Counted from the stretch's first letter, positions 20,576 to 30,953 are shown. The stretch is DNA of 64,000 bases from Diploptera punctata (GCA_030220185.1 JASPKZ010003438.1:1-64000), one strand, 5' to 3'. Translations and numbers: made by a program. Notes: generated by a model not told the origin, from the sequence alone.

Positions 20576-20835
20576 GTAATACCTTAGTTGAATATTTTAA
20601 AACTTGTATCACCTCACCTTATTTTTGTCCTCTTCTTAGACCCATTTCAGAATAATGATTATTATTCCAGCTTCACCATTGTTCTGTCATGGTTATACAC
20701 TGCTTTTTCCTCCATCTGTTGACAGACTGATGCACCTCCAAATCAAATCACATTCCCCAGGAATTACAAAATATTTCAATTTCTTCTTCTTCTTTTTTTG
20801 AATGTGGATTTTTTTCCAAACTGTGAGCTCTTTAA

Positions 20836-21836
20836 CACATTCAGTACCAGGCACTGAGCAGGACATTTAAACCCACAGGCCAGCCATTTAAATACCCCAG
20901 CTACCCTTTTCGCGGCACTTCAGAAAATGGACCATTATTCACAAACTATTAGTCCTAGAAAATTCAAATTTTGTACATACCTAAAGGAGATATCCTAGTA
21001 GGATTTGATGGTGTGATATCTCGTAAAACAGGCTCCAGGGTGCCACATTTCATTCAATAACACACTGTTGTTTTTCACACACACCCTACATTTTCTTGTT
21101 GGATGGCTGTCACTTTTCAGGGGTGGAAATTTAAGTCTGCATTATTGAGTTTTTTGTGAATGGACACAGTGCAGCACTAATGACTTGATTTGCATAAAGA
21201 TTTGTTTGGTCACATATGTATTTGAAAAACTCTTCATTGAAAAATATACCGTATTGACATATGACATAATATCCATTTCATTTCAATGTTCACCCCTGGG
21301 TTCCCTGTGAATGGTAAAAACAGGCGGACAATAACTTGGATGATTGACATCACATGGTATCGGTGTATCAATTTCAGGAAGTGGAAGTTCATCTTCACTT
21401 TCACTTTGTGAATCTTCTCATTCAGGAATCAGTTCATCACCTGAATCATCATTATAAAAATATTCACTAATTCTTCTTCAGTGAGATATTTTTCTTTCGC
21501 CATGGTTTCACTCACGCACACAAACAACAGCGCGATAACAAGAAAGATATACGACTGCATTGGAGCCTGGAGGCAAGTTTGGGTGAACGAATTCCATGTG
21601 TTGTTTGTTTTAAAAATAAAAGGGGATTCACCAAGGTTAAACGTGTCAAACAGGAATAGAAAATGTACATTTACATGCCATCTATGATCTCCAAGACATA
21701 CTAAGCCAATACAAAATTTAGGCGCCGAATATAAACGTGGTTTTTTTGCACCCGCTCTAAAATGAGTTAACTGACCGACGGCTGCATACACGATAGTCTC
21801 TTTAAACGCTTTAACTGGTTTACGGTACCGAATGTG
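20836..21836 (-). mobile_element. Internally deleted piggyBac transposon
   Basis: TTAA at 20832-20835 and 21837-21840 flanks the termini CACATTCAGTACC and GGTACCGAATGTG, a 13-bp inverted repeat. This is diagnostic of piggyBac insertion. The 1001-bp interior holds the start of a transposase near the right end and a C-terminal cysteine-rich remnant near 21070. The catalytic middle is gone, so it could move only with help from another copy. Confidence 0.9.
21295..21503 (-). pseudogene. piggyBac transposase N-terminus
   Basis: The start MAKEKYLTEEELVNIF (21503 leftwards) continues, after a one-base shift, as YNDDSGDELIPE. A stop follows, then EDSQSESEDELPLPEIDTP. This acidic N-terminal stretch is typical of piggyBac-like transposases. 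A remnant of the C-terminal zinc-binding segment (RKCRVCVKN) is readable near 21070. The DDD catalytic core is deleted. Confidence 0.75.
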
Positions 21837-22038
21837 TTAAGTTGCCTATTAGATGTCTCTTTGAGGCCATATGCTAACATATGAATAAGCATAACTAAAT
21901 TAGCTTGGTTAAGAAACTCCCACTAGGGAGCACCAGTATTCCAATACAGGATATATACATTACTTGTTTAGAATCTGATCCTCTTCACTTGCAGTACTTG
22001 ATGTGTCATGGATCTGATATGTTTATACACTTCAAGAG

Positions 22039-22283
22039 GTAATTTCCCATAAACAAGTGAGAGAAGCTGTAACTGAAAAAGCACAAGCTCTCGTTCAGCT
22101 GACAAGTAACAAGGCAGCAGGAAGTGAAGTGCAAGATACAGTCAATTCTATCAATAAACGTAATGAACAACCTTCTAGTCACAATAACTCAACTCGAGGA
22201 AGCTTTAGACGCCGTCCAGCAGTTCCATGATCTGCATCAAGACTACCAGAAACAAGTTTGGGACAGACTTTCTGGGTATTCTG
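22039..22283 (+). pseudogene. Spectrin-repeat exon 2 (spectraplakin-like), one frameshift
   Basis: The segment follows a TTCAAGAG acceptor and ends at CTG|GTGAGG. It reads VISHKQVREAVTEKAQALVQ, LTSNKAAGSEVQDTVNSINKR and then, after a one-base loss near 22167, EQLLVTITQLEEALDAVQQF, HDLHQDYQKQVWDRLSGYSG. It joins in phase to exon 1 (LLKHK). The pattern of heptads, W and R-Y-E-Q is that of spectrin repeats, and my best match from memory is insect short stop (spectraplakin). The single lesion could be a sequencing error, because the rest is clean. Confidence 0.7.
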
Positions 22284-22429
22284 GTGAGGATAATATTTAT
22301 TTAACTTTTATTTTCAAAACAAACTATACATTTTCATGTTATTCTAAAAGAATATGCGTATTGAAGTTGTTCTCACAAAAAGATTTTTGAAAAATTTTTA
22401 CAAATCTTCATCAAAACTCCATTTAATAA

Positions 22430-22960
22430 ACACCAAAAATGACCAGGTAAAAAAAATTATGTTTATATAATCTGGTTTTTTTAAACAAAGCTTGAGCAAT
22501 CACTAAAGAAAAATAAGGTTGGGTTCATTAACCAGCAAAATCAGATCATTTAGAGTATTTTTTTTGAGAGTTTATTTTATTGTAAATTAATTTGTTTATT
22601 TTATTGAAGCAAAATTTTTAAAAAATTGCTCTACCAGCTCCAATTTTAGAGTTTTTGTAACAAAACTCAGTATATATTATTGAAAGAAAATAAAATGATT
22701 ATTCACTATTCACCATTAGAAGTGGGTGTTTACCTGTGGTCCAACACATTTATGTAACTGCTATCAGAAATTAGTGTTTTGTCAGTTTTATCATTATATT
22801 CTATCAAGCAACAAAATCAGATCAACCTCCTTAGTACGTGCTGTTCAGCAAATTCAGAAGAAACTAAGCTATTGAGATAGTTCTCATGAAAAATGTTTTG
22901 AAAAAAAAAATTACATATCTCCATATCTACCTGGTAGGCACTGAAAATGACCAGAATAAA
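22430..22960. repeat. Degenerate intronic repeat, part 1
   Basis: Phrases recur at 24480-24690 and 25993-26215: AAAAATTGCTCTA, AACTCAGTATAT or AACTTAGTATAT, and CAGCAAAATCAGA. An AGAAGTGGGTGTTTACCTG phrase also recurs. This suggests an old tandem repeat of a few hundred bases, now separated by the Tc1 and PLE insertions. Confidence 0.5.
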
Positions 22961-22972
22961 AATGTATATATA

Positions 22973-24471
22973 CACTGCTCAAAAAAATTAGGGGATATTG
23001 TAGAATAACCTATTAAGACTATGTGTTTAGGAACAGTATTAGATGCAATCACTTTCTATTACTCCAAAAGAATGTAAACAAGAGTTTGAAGTCATTACGT
23101 AATCTCTGTACCACACCAGATATCAAAGAGATCCTGATTAGGAATATGGCAAACAAACAAAGCAACATTAACATGGGTGAAAATGTTTCTTTAGTATGGT
23201 GTATGGTCTCCTCGAACGGCCAGCACTGCCTCACACCTGTGTGGCATTGATGCAATGAGGTTAGCAATGAGTTCTTGGGGGATACGTGGCCACTCTTCCA
23301 TAAGAGCAATGTGCAGCTCTGGGGAGGTGCTGGTCTGCCTGCAATGCGCCTGCCTAATGCATCCCACACATGCTCAATCGGATTTAAGTCCGGGGAGGAA
23401 GCTGGCCATTGCATACGCTTGATACCCTCCACTTCCAGCATGTCGTCCACCAAGCCAGCTCTGTGGCGTCGTGCATTATCATCCATAAAAAGAAAAGAAT
23501 CGCCTATGGCACCAGCATAAGGCATGACAAAAGGTTGGAGAATCTCATCTCTATACCTTACCGCAGTCAAAGTACCACCTTGGATGATGTAGAGGTCCGT
23601 ATGTCCACCACTACTGACTCCTGCCCATACCATCAATCCACCGCCACCATATGGGGATATTTCACGTACAAAAGCTGGATTGTTTCGTGTCCCTTTTTCT
23701 CTCCAGATGAATACATGCCGACTATCACATTCCACGTTGAATCGCGACTCATCAGAAAAAAGAACTGATCTCCATTCAGCATGCCTCCACCCACGATGTT
23801 CCTCCGCCCAGTTTCTGTGATCTCTACGGTGTTGTGGAGTTAACCTGGTACACACCATGGGCCTATGGGCATAGAGACCACTTCCATGCAGTCGATTAGG
23901 GACAGTTTGAGTTGACACCCTGCATCCTGTTGCCGTTTGAAGTGTATTTCGCAATTGAGTTGCATTCTGCTGTCTATTCCGACGGGCTGTTAACAAGAGG
24001 TAACGGTCATCCCTTGCTGTTGTTGCCCTTGGTCGACCTTGTCCGGCTCTTCTGTGAACAGTATGTTCTTTGAAAATGATTCCAAAGTCTGGAAATCACG
24101 CTTTGAGACACCCCAATGGCTTGTGCCACCTCTTGTTGTGTCTGTCCAGCTTCAGTCCTTCCTATGGCCCTCCAAGCCATTGGTTCAGGTAAATCACGTT
24201 GTCGAGGCATCACTGTCCCTAAGGCAAGTCATTCACTAACTGAAAACTGGACTGGATTTAAAAACAGCAACAAAACATTCACCCCCACACCACCCTTTCA
24301 CATCAACAGTACAGACACTGCCCTCTGGTGTGGTACAGAGGTTACGTAACAACTTCAAACTCTTGTTTACATTATCTTGGAGTAATAGAAAGTGATTGCA
24401 TCTAATACTATTCCAAAAAACATAGTCTTAATAGGTTATTCTACAATATCCCCTAATTTTTTTGAGCAGTG
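22973..24471 (-). mobile_element. Tc1-like transposon with long inverted repeats
   Basis: The ends CACTGCTCAAAAAAATTAGG (22973) and the complement ending 24471 lie inside TA. The inverted repeats extend more than 100 bp (to about 23100 and from 24345), with a few mismatches. One transposase gene lies on the minus strand. Confidence 0.9.
23210..24213 (-). pseudogene. Tc1-like transposase, frameshifted
   Basis: The start MPRQRDLPEPMAWRAIGRTE (24210 leftwards) leads into a helix-turn-helix (TQQEVAQAIGVSQSVISRLW). A shift near 24040 moves the reading to 23996-23049, with RNRQQNATQLRN and the catalytic region VLFSDESRF, FMDDNARRH and MQWPASSPDLNPIEHVWD. This is a DDE triad as in Tc1 (D, D, E of PIEH). 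Another shift near 23310 disturbs the C-terminus (EEWPRIPQELI is in another frame). At least two lesions make it inactive. Confidence 0.85.
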
Positions 24472-24747
24472 TATGTATATGTACATATGGTACCAGTAAT
24501 GCTCTAATGGCCACAATTTTTGTTTTATTCCAAACCAAACTTGGCATATAGCAGTCAATTAAAAGAAGTAAGGTCGAGTTCATTAATCAGCAAAATGAGG
24601 CCAATAGGAGTGGGGGTTAACTGGAAGTGAAAATTTAAAAATTGCTCTAGTGGCTATAATGATTTATTTTCTCAAAGAAACTTAGTATATTAATTAAATA
24701 AAAATAAAACTTAGTTTTATTTGATTTTCATATTTATTAAGATATAA

Positions 24748-24792
24748 TTCAGTGACAGCTGTTTCGGTACACTGTACCTTCTTCAGACATGT
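24748..24792 (-). ncRNA. Hammerhead ribozyme in PLE terminus
   Basis: On the minus strand the core CTGAAGA (24785-24779) is followed by stem II GGTAC/GTACC with a tiny AGT loop and GAAA (24764-24761). The palindrome ACAGCTGT (24761-24754) forms stem III, with C as cleavage base at 24753. Stem I pairs over only two bases. The core is fully conserved. Confidence 0.65.
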
Positions 24793-24857
24793 TAACAAAT
24801 TATGAATTGTGTTCCAACTGATCTATGCAACAATACAACAATATTTATTTAAATTTT

Positions 24858-25985
24858 TTAATTTAACAAAGGGGTTTCACTCAAATCAAGTTGAGAATTT
24901 AACAGTTTATTACTACTTTTAAATGTATTTATTTCTACAGCCTCCAAAAGGTCCAACTTCTTACCTTTATCACAAACATGTAAAATTTCAAAATTTGGAT
25001 CAAAACAATGATTAAATTGGAATAAGTGGTTAGCATATTTTGAATATACACCTACAAACCTGTGAAGTATTACCTGTTGGATCCACCATAGAGAAATATT
25101 GGAGAGCAAGAACGCTAATGGCTTCGGTGCCAAGGCCCAGCATTTGAAAACAACAACAACATATTTTGAATATTCTAAATTTCTGTTATATGCTCTCATG
25201 TGTTCCTTTATCCGAGAGATGAAAGGTCTACCAGTTTGTCCTATATAGTACATTGTCACATGTGCCACACTTCAATTTATGTACACCTGATCATTTTTCT
25301 TTTTTATTTTGGTTTTATTCTTTTTTATTATGTTTTGTAAAGTTTTATTAGTTTTAAATGCCACATTAATGTTCAACTTTTTAAAGTGTTTAGATATTTT
25401 ATTTGAAAGTGGGCCTATGTATGACATTACGACATATTTCTATATGCTTTCTTTGGGTAAAGGGAAAAACTTTGTTAATTGCTTTTTGTAATGAATTTTC
25501 TTGATTAAATATTCTATAATTTTAGGGTCGTAGTTATTATTAACAGCCAATTGTTTAATAATATTCAATTCATTATTATATTCCAAGGGTGAAAGAGGGA
25601 TATTTAAAAGTCTATGAATGTAACTATTAAAGGCTGCCATCTTATGAGTATATGGGTGAAGAGAAGAACTATGGATAGTGGTATCAGTATGAGATGGTTT
25701 GTGAAAGATACCAAACTCAAACTTATTATCAATGTGTTTTATTGATAAATCCAAGAAATTTATACTATTATTTGTTTCTAATTCCATTGTGAAATTAATA
25801 CTTTTGTGAATGTTATTAATAAAATTTAAAAAGGAATTCAATTGTCTTTTGGTTCCTGTGAAGCCTGCTATGACATCATCTACATAACAATACCAAAATA
25901 GAACATTTCTAGCTAATACATTCTTATGTATGGTTTGTTCTAAGTCATCCATAAAAATCTCTGCCAAAAGAGGGCTCAACGGATC
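24858..25985 (-). pseudogene. Penelope RT plus GIY-YIG fragment, broken
   Basis: The frame 25979-25440 begins MSPLLAEIFMDDLEQTIH in the RT. It holds WYCYVDDVIAGF (catalytic YVDD), INFLDLSI and HKMAAFNSYIHRLLNIPL, and ends near KFFPLPKES. After stops, a GIY-YIG piece reads GVHKLKCGTC near 25275 and YYIGQTGRPFISRIKEHMRA (25268-24858). The 5' RT portion is missing. Small internal indels break the linker. Confidence 0.8.
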
Positions 25986-25992
25986 AACGAAG

Positions 25993-26155
25993 CTTAGTAT
26001 ATGCTTTTCATATTAGACTAGATAGTTATACTAGAAAAATCAACAAAATCAGACCTTTAGAAGAGAGGGTTTACATAAAACCTGAAAATTAAAAATTGCT
26101 CTAGAAGCAGCCAAATTGTTTTCTTGCATTATATATGATATAATTAACAAAATAA

Positions 26156-26187
<32 letters not shown>

Positions 26188-26250
26188 TACATAAACCAAC
26201 AAAATTGGACCATAAATTCAACTTGCTGATTAATTCATTTCCATTATATG
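25993..26250. repeat. Degenerate intronic repeat, part 3, with (TA)n
   Basis: AAAAATTGCTCTAGAAGC and CAACAAAATCAGACC repeat phrases from 22430-22960 and 24480-24690. A TATATATATATATA run lies near 26168-26186. Confidence 0.5.
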
Positions 26251-26255
26251 ATAAT

Positions 26256-27093
26256 ACGACGGCGATTTCAAAAGTTCTGCATAGAGCGCATGTGCGACCA
26301 TAACAGTGGCCTGATTGAGTTGAAATATGCGTCAGTTGTTAATCAGACTTTAAGCTTGACGGCTGTATATGTGTGTCCTGGTTAGCTTGGTTGTGTCATG
26401 AATAATTCAGTTTTAAAATGGAAGAGGAAACTGAGTCAGGTCGGATTACACGATCCTACATCAAAATTGAATCTTATGTGGAAAGAATCCAATTGAAATT
26501 CACAATGCTCTGAGGGAGGTGTGCGGAAACAATGTAGTGGATCATAGCACAGTACCACAATGGTCTATTCATCATGGTCTGTGAAGGTCGGATAAGTACT
26601 GAGGACAACCCAAGAAGTGGAAGGCCATAAACTGCAACAGATACACTTCTGGGATTATTGTTAATGACATCTTGAGAGAGAATTGACAAAAAAATGTGAG
26701 GAAATTGCACATGAAGCCAGAATGTCTGTCACTTCAGTGTACAGAATCATTACTGAAAATTTAAATATGAGAAAAGTTTGTGCTAGATGGGTTCCTCATC
26801 ATCTGAGTGAAGAGCAGAAGGCAAGTCAACGTTACTGAACAGAGGAGAGCAGTTTCTGAAAAGGATTGTTGCACTAGATGAAACCTGGATACGAGATTTT
26901 GAGCCAGAACTGAAGTCTCAATCAACTCAATGAGGTGACCCGAATGATGAGACAGCTCAACAATGAAGGTGTCCTATCTGGAATACGGGATTTGCCAAAA
27001 TGTTGGGAAACTGCCATAAGGAACAACGGAGATTATATTGAAGGCCTGTAGAGGTATTTTAATTTGATGTTGAATGTGTAGAAATGACCCTCG
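26256..27093 (+). mobile_element. Decayed mariner, internally deleted
   Basis: TA-flanked ends (CGACGGCGATTTC and complement GAAATGACCCTCG) enclose mariner remnants. An in-frame start MEEETESGRITRSYIKIES lies near 26418. VYRIITENLNMRKVCARWVP lies near 26740 and IVALDETWIRDFEPELKSQS near 26865, followed by a stop. The middle and C-terminal catalytic parts are missing before NNEGVLSG near 26960. Confidence 0.7.
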
Positions 27094-27202
27094 TATAATA
27101 ACACAGTTTTAAGCATTAGATAAATAATGCATTTACTATTGTTTATTTTTTATTATTTCACTCACCTCATACTTCATAATTCATAGCAGACCCTGGGTTT
27201 CT

Positions 27203-27643
27203 TCACATATTTTGTGACATTCTCAATGCTGCGTCACGTTCACAACTGACGTCCAACGGCCTTCTATCCTGCAGACTGACCTCCGCGCCATCTGGTGGCC
27301 GACCGAAGAATTTCCAAATCAGTCCTCTTTCTTTATAACCGGGTATTTCAAAATTCATAGTTGTATTTTCATTCTTGCATATGTAAATTTTTTCCCAAAT
27401 TGTGAGTTCCTTCGGTTTTTCCAATTGTTTAAGTAATTTTGTTTTGGTTTCTATTCTATGTTTTTCTGACCAGGCAAGTGCAGCTATTGCAGATTTTTCA
27501 GTTTCTCCATTTTTAACATTTCTGAGGTGTTCTTTTAATCTTGTATTTAGATTCCTTTTTGTTTTTCCTATGTATATCTTTTCACAATCTTTACAATTAA
27601 TTTGATAAATTAATAGGAAAAACAAAAAGGAATCTAAATACAA
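27203..27643 (-). pseudogene. GIY-YIG domain, left arm of PLE palindrome
   Basis: The minus frame reads YQINCKDCEKIYIGKTKRNL, RLKEHLRNVKNGETEKSAIA and LTIWEKIYICKNEN, ending in GAEVSLQDRRPLDVSCERDA. The G-I of GIY is cut at the centre. It lacks the RT and is a terminal fragment only. Confidence 0.8.
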
Positions 27644-27981
27644 GATTAAAAGAACACCTCAGAAATGTTAAAAATGGAGAAACCGAAAAATCTGCAATAG
27701 CTGCACATGCCTGGTCAGAAAAACATAGAATAGAAACCAAAACAAAATTACTTAAACAATTGGAAAAACCGAAGGAACTCACAATTTGGGAAAAAATTTA
27801 CATATGCAAGAATGAAAATACAACTATGAATTTTGAAATACCCGGTTATAAAGAAAGAGGACTGATTTGGAAATTCTTCGGTCGGCCACCAGATGGCGCC
27901 GAGGTCAGTCTGCAGGATAGAAGGCCATTGGACGTCAGTTGTGAACGTGACGCAGCATTGAGAATGTCACAAAATATGTGA
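27600..27981 (+). pseudogene. GIY-YIG domain, right arm of PLE palindrome
   Basis: The plus-strand mirror of the left arm starts at IGKTKRNL and is broken by a frame offset near 27760. It ends with the same RPLDVSCERDAALRMSQNM. The near identity of the arms suggests they arose together from one template. Confidence 0.8.
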
Positions 27982-28107
27982 AGAAACCCAGGGTCTGCTA
28001 TGAATTATGAAGTATGAGGTGAGTGAAATAATAAAAAATAAACAATATTAAAAAACCTCATAGTGTTATTTCCTATCTACATACCTTAATGCATTTACTG
28101 ATTACAG

Positions 28108-28207
28108 TGCTTGTCTGGCAAAGGTTGTCTTCCTGAAGGACAAACAAAACTGAAGTCATTGAGTGATGATGTGATGAACAAGCTAAAGAAGCAATGGAGG
28201 GAGATCT
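28108..28207 (+). pseudogene. Spectrin-repeat exon 3 (spectraplakin-like), boundaries uncertain
   Basis: After the acceptor CTGATTACAG the frame reads CLSGKGCLPEGQTKLKSLSD and DVMNKLKKQWREIL, in keeping with a linker and helix of a spectrin repeat continuing exon 2 (DRLSGYSG). The phase does not match a simple join to exon 2, so either the first bases carry an indel or the acceptor differs. The end is set by a weak GTATCT donor near 28208. The PLE palindrome sits immediately upstream. Confidence 0.5.
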
Positions 28208-28214
28208 TGCTAAC

Positions 28215-28650
28215 CTGTATCTATCTTCTTCTTTGTAATTTTTCTTCATTCCTCAAGTCCTCTATTGCTGGGTTGAGTCTTAGAAAAATGCATCCCATAT
28301 TTCCCTTTCCTTGACTTCATTCCAATATATTCTTGTTTCAGTATCCTTGATAACTTTCTCCTCCCATCTATAGCTCTCTCTTCCATTATATTCTATATTC
28401 TTCTGCCTTCCAGTATACATTATTATATCTTATTCTGCTATTTTCTTTTTTCACCCAATACTTTATCCAGTTTCAAGATTTCCCATATTTCTTTTTTCTG
28501 AGTTTTGTTTTTCCTAATATACGTCTTAAACATTTTATCTCTACTCCTTCTTCCTCTAGTTTTGTGTCCCCATTCTGTAAGTCATCCCATGTATTCTCCT
28601 CTTCCATTCCCTGTATTCTACTTTAATCTTACTTTTTTGTAAGACCATTT
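28215..28650 (-). mobile_element. LINE 3' fragment, very decayed
   Basis: The reverse strand reads KCLRRILGKTKLRKKKYG and other RTE-like C-terminal phrases near 28530. No boundary is visible. Much of the stretch is pyrimidine-rich on the plus strand. Confidence 0.45.
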
Positions 28651-28669
28651 TTCATCTCCATAATTTTTT

Positions 28670-28978
28670 TTTTTCCATGGCCTTACAGGCCTAGAAAGTC
28701 CTTGGCCTTAAATCAGCTGCTGGTCTCACATCCATGTGTGTTAATCAGAGATGTGGACTATCATTTGCCAGTATAAGAGTGGCATGTGGTCAGCATGTCA
28801 GATCCTCCAGCCATTACATCTGATTTTCTCAACCTGGAGCCACTAGTTATTATAGCCACCCAAATTTCTGATGGGCACCTGTCCCATACTGGATTCCATC
28901 AGAAAATGTCTTCCCCCATGAACCATTACAAGTCCCTTAGCTTCATGCCTTAAACTGCTCGGTCATAGCACAAGACAT
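28670..28978 (-). mobile_element. tRNA-Leu-like SINE, minus strand
   Basis: It is the reverse complement of the 30954-31304 family, with poly-T at 28667-28674 (the A tail), TCTCAACCTGGAGCCACTAG and a tRNA-derived head near 28960. It is moderately diverged. Confidence 0.7.
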
Positions 28979-29195
28979 AAAATAAAGCTTATACAGTAAA
29001 ACTTGTTTAATCCGGATCATGAATAATGTGGAAATCTGTCCAATGTGAACACATTTATTGGTCCAAGTGAAATAATAGTAATTTTACATGTATTAAATTA
29101 ATATTAAGAAGCTAAAGCTGTTACTATGATTGAAATAAGTATATTAAAGTACTCTACTAAATTATTGTAATCAAATGGTAAAGAGAAAAATTTAT

Positions 29196-29269
29196 GCCTG
29201 AACCGGGAATCGAACCCCGAACCTTCAGCTTTCAGTGCTGATGCTCTAACCATTGAGCTAATCCAGGCT
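29196..29269 (-). repeat. tRNA-like sequence (family 2)
   Basis: The cloverleaf-like minus copy has A box TAGCTCAATGG and B box GGTTCGATTCC. The loop is ACTGAAA, from ACGGAAA, with no U33. Confidence 0.7.
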
Positions 29270-29475
29270 TCCTTCCCATCCAAGCATAAATCCTTCCTTT
29301 ACCTTACTGTCTTGGTCCCACATTCAATTGCAATGAATCATCATTCATGGAGTCCCTTCATGTCTTCTTCAGGTAGAAGCCATTCATTGTATATTTGTGA
29401 ATGATGATTCATTGCAATTGAATGTGGGACCAAGACAGTAAGGTAAAGGAAGGATTTATGCTTGGATGGGAAGGA

Positions 29476-29549
29476 AGCCTGGATTAGCTCAATGGTTAGA
29501 GCATCAGCACGGAAAGCTGAAGGTTCGGGGTTCGATTCCCGGTTCAGGC
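29476..29549 (+). repeat. tRNA-like sequence (family 2)
   Basis: GCCTGGATTAGCTCAATGG to TTCAGGC folds into a full cloverleaf, with 6 of 7 acceptor pairs and a 5-pair anticodon stem TCAGC/GCTGA. The loop ACGGAAA has C33, so decoding is unlikely. Confidence 0.75.
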
Positions 29550-29937
29550 ATAAATTTTTCTCTTTACCATTTGATTACAATTTTACATGTATTTATTTTG
29601 CATAAAACAGAATCTGTCCAACATGGAAATGGAAGGATATTTCTACATAATTCATGAAAAAAAATTTATAAAGCAGAAAGGTATATATATTTATTAACCA
29701 TCAGCAGTTTTTTTTTTTTACTGAAGGCAGGGGCCAATACGGCTTTTACAAATAGTAATTGAAACCAAATGGACAAATAAATATAAAAAGAAACCTAATT
29801 GTCACTGACACTAAAGTTCATTGTTAAAAGCTGTTGTAGTGTTGCACATGCCGATATGTACTTTGATAAATGCCTCCATTTGGTATATTAGTGTTTCAGC
29901 TTGTTCGCGTGTCTCTTGTGCTTTGTTCACAGTTTAT

Positions 29938-30860
29938 AATGTCGAGTAAAAGGAAAGAAAAATAATTAGTGTTGCCACTTAAAGTAAAAATAAAAATGCT
30001 AGACCATTTATACGCGTGCATCTATATCACGCTGTTTCAATGTTAATGAATCAAGAAATCCGAAGACAAAATAAGGAATTATATCGCACAATTCACAGCT
30101 GAATATCAATCTTAATTGAAAGACCTTTTAAAAGCGGCAAAACAGGGAAAAAATGACTAAGTTCTTTAAGTCCTTGCCTAAACCTGACAGTAATAATTAA
30201 TAGAAATTGTTCAAAATCTCTCATTAATTTTTTTTTATTTTGATAATTTTATTTTATTGTGTAACCTTGGAACGTATCCCCTATGTACACTTGCATATTC
30301 GCAGTTTGTGTATCCGCTGTGAATAAGGAGCTTCTACCTCATTGCACACTTGTTCCTGTCTTGCTGCAAATAACAGTTGCTCTGTAAAATCTTAATTTAA
30401 TTAAGCTCTTTCACAGGTAGTGTTCTGAATTTACGGAATAAAGTTGGTTGAAACATATGCATCATTCTCATTAAGCGAAAAAGTGAAAGTGATTGAAGAT
30501 AAATCTCCAAACATTTCCGGACCAATGCTCCAAAGTCAAGCTCTAGCTCTTGTTAAATCCCTAAGGGAATTCAAATTTAATTTATCCCTTAGGGAATAAC
30601 GATCAAGGAATCTTCAGGTTGGCTGGATAGTTTTAAAAAAGACGACATAATGTAGTGTGGAATGAAATTTGTGGGGAATCAAAGAATGTGGACGAAAGTG
30701 TAGTTAGTGAGCGAAAACTGAAACTGCATACTTGCATTTTAGGATACGCGCCTAAGAGACATTTTTAACGCTGATGAAATTGTACTGTTTTTTCGCACGT
30801 TACCGTCGAAGTCACTCATACATACTATACTTCACTTTTCAACGGCAGCAGAACTACAAT
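29938..30860 (+). pseudogene. pogo/Tigger transposase, decayed
   Basis: The start MSSKRKEK near 29939 is followed by LVLPLKVKIKMLDHLYA in a shifting frame, matching the CENP-B-type helix-turn-helix of pogo transposases. Further on, phrases such as SGPMLQSQALAL, SGWLDSFKK, VVWNEICGESKNVDE and FNADEIVLFFRTLPSKS are readable across three frames. The last is the first catalytic block (NADE). The later D and D motifs are missing. It is extensively mutated. Confidence 0.65.
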
Positions 30861-30953
30861 TAATCCAAGATACATAAAAAATACATATACAGTACTCTAT
30901 AATCTAAGTTTATTATTAATAAGTTTTAGTTTTTTTATAACGTGGAATTTTGT

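Larger units (their letters stand above)
20585..21890 (-). mobile_element. Penelope 3' fragment split by piggyBac
   Basis: Minus-strand PLE sequence (CCTCACCTTATTTTTG end, then GIY-YIG tail) runs to 20835 and resumes at 21837. Joined across the piggyBac it reads LKELTVWKKIHIQKKKKK-like sequence, comparable with LTVWEKIFIQKNK elsewhere. The ribozyme core is lost. Confidence 0.6.
24691..25992 (-). mobile_element. Penelope-like element, second lineage
   Basis: CTTAGTATAT at 24681-24690 and 25993-26002 may be the target duplication. It lies in the intronic repeat. The minus-strand content, from right to left, is RT palm, linker, GIY-YIG and terminus with a ribozyme. Its protein differs clearly from the 14741/18527 PLEs (CYVDDVIAGF against RYVDDIF), so it is a separate lineage. 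Confidence 0.8.
27138..28087. mobile_element. Palindromic Penelope insertion beside an exon
   Basis: AATGCATTTACT at 27126-27137 and 28088-28099 is a 12-bp target duplication. The 950-bp insert is a tail-to-tail inverted repeat with arms of about 460 bp turning near 27600-27610. Each arm encodes a GIY-YIG C-terminus and ends in the PLE terminus (GTATGAGGTGAGTGAAAT). The right boundary lies only 20 bases before the exon start at 28108. Confidence 0.9.
29095..29578. mobile_element. Inverted tRNA-like dimer (family 2) with 15-bp target duplication
   Basis: AATTTTACATGTATT flanks the insert at 29080-29094 and 29579-29593. A minus tRNA-like head (29196-29269) and a plus head (29476-29549) enclose an inverted spacer. 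Both outer tails read AAATTTTTCTCTTTACCATT or its complement. The left side carries about 70 bp more than the right, shared with 1940-2010. The single duplication marks one insertion event. Confidence 0.9.

Noticed and set aside
27960..28000. Hammerhead in the 27138-28087 palindrome and at 56600
   Set aside because: GAAA and the following palindromes (ACCCAGGGT, ACTCGAGT) are kept, but the core reads TTGAGAA with two changes at essential positions.
29330..29400. A hammerhead ribozyme in the family-2 tRNA-like spacer
   Set aside because: On the minus strand CTGAAGAAGACATGAAGG looks like a core, but no pairing stem II or GAAA follows, so I do not call it.
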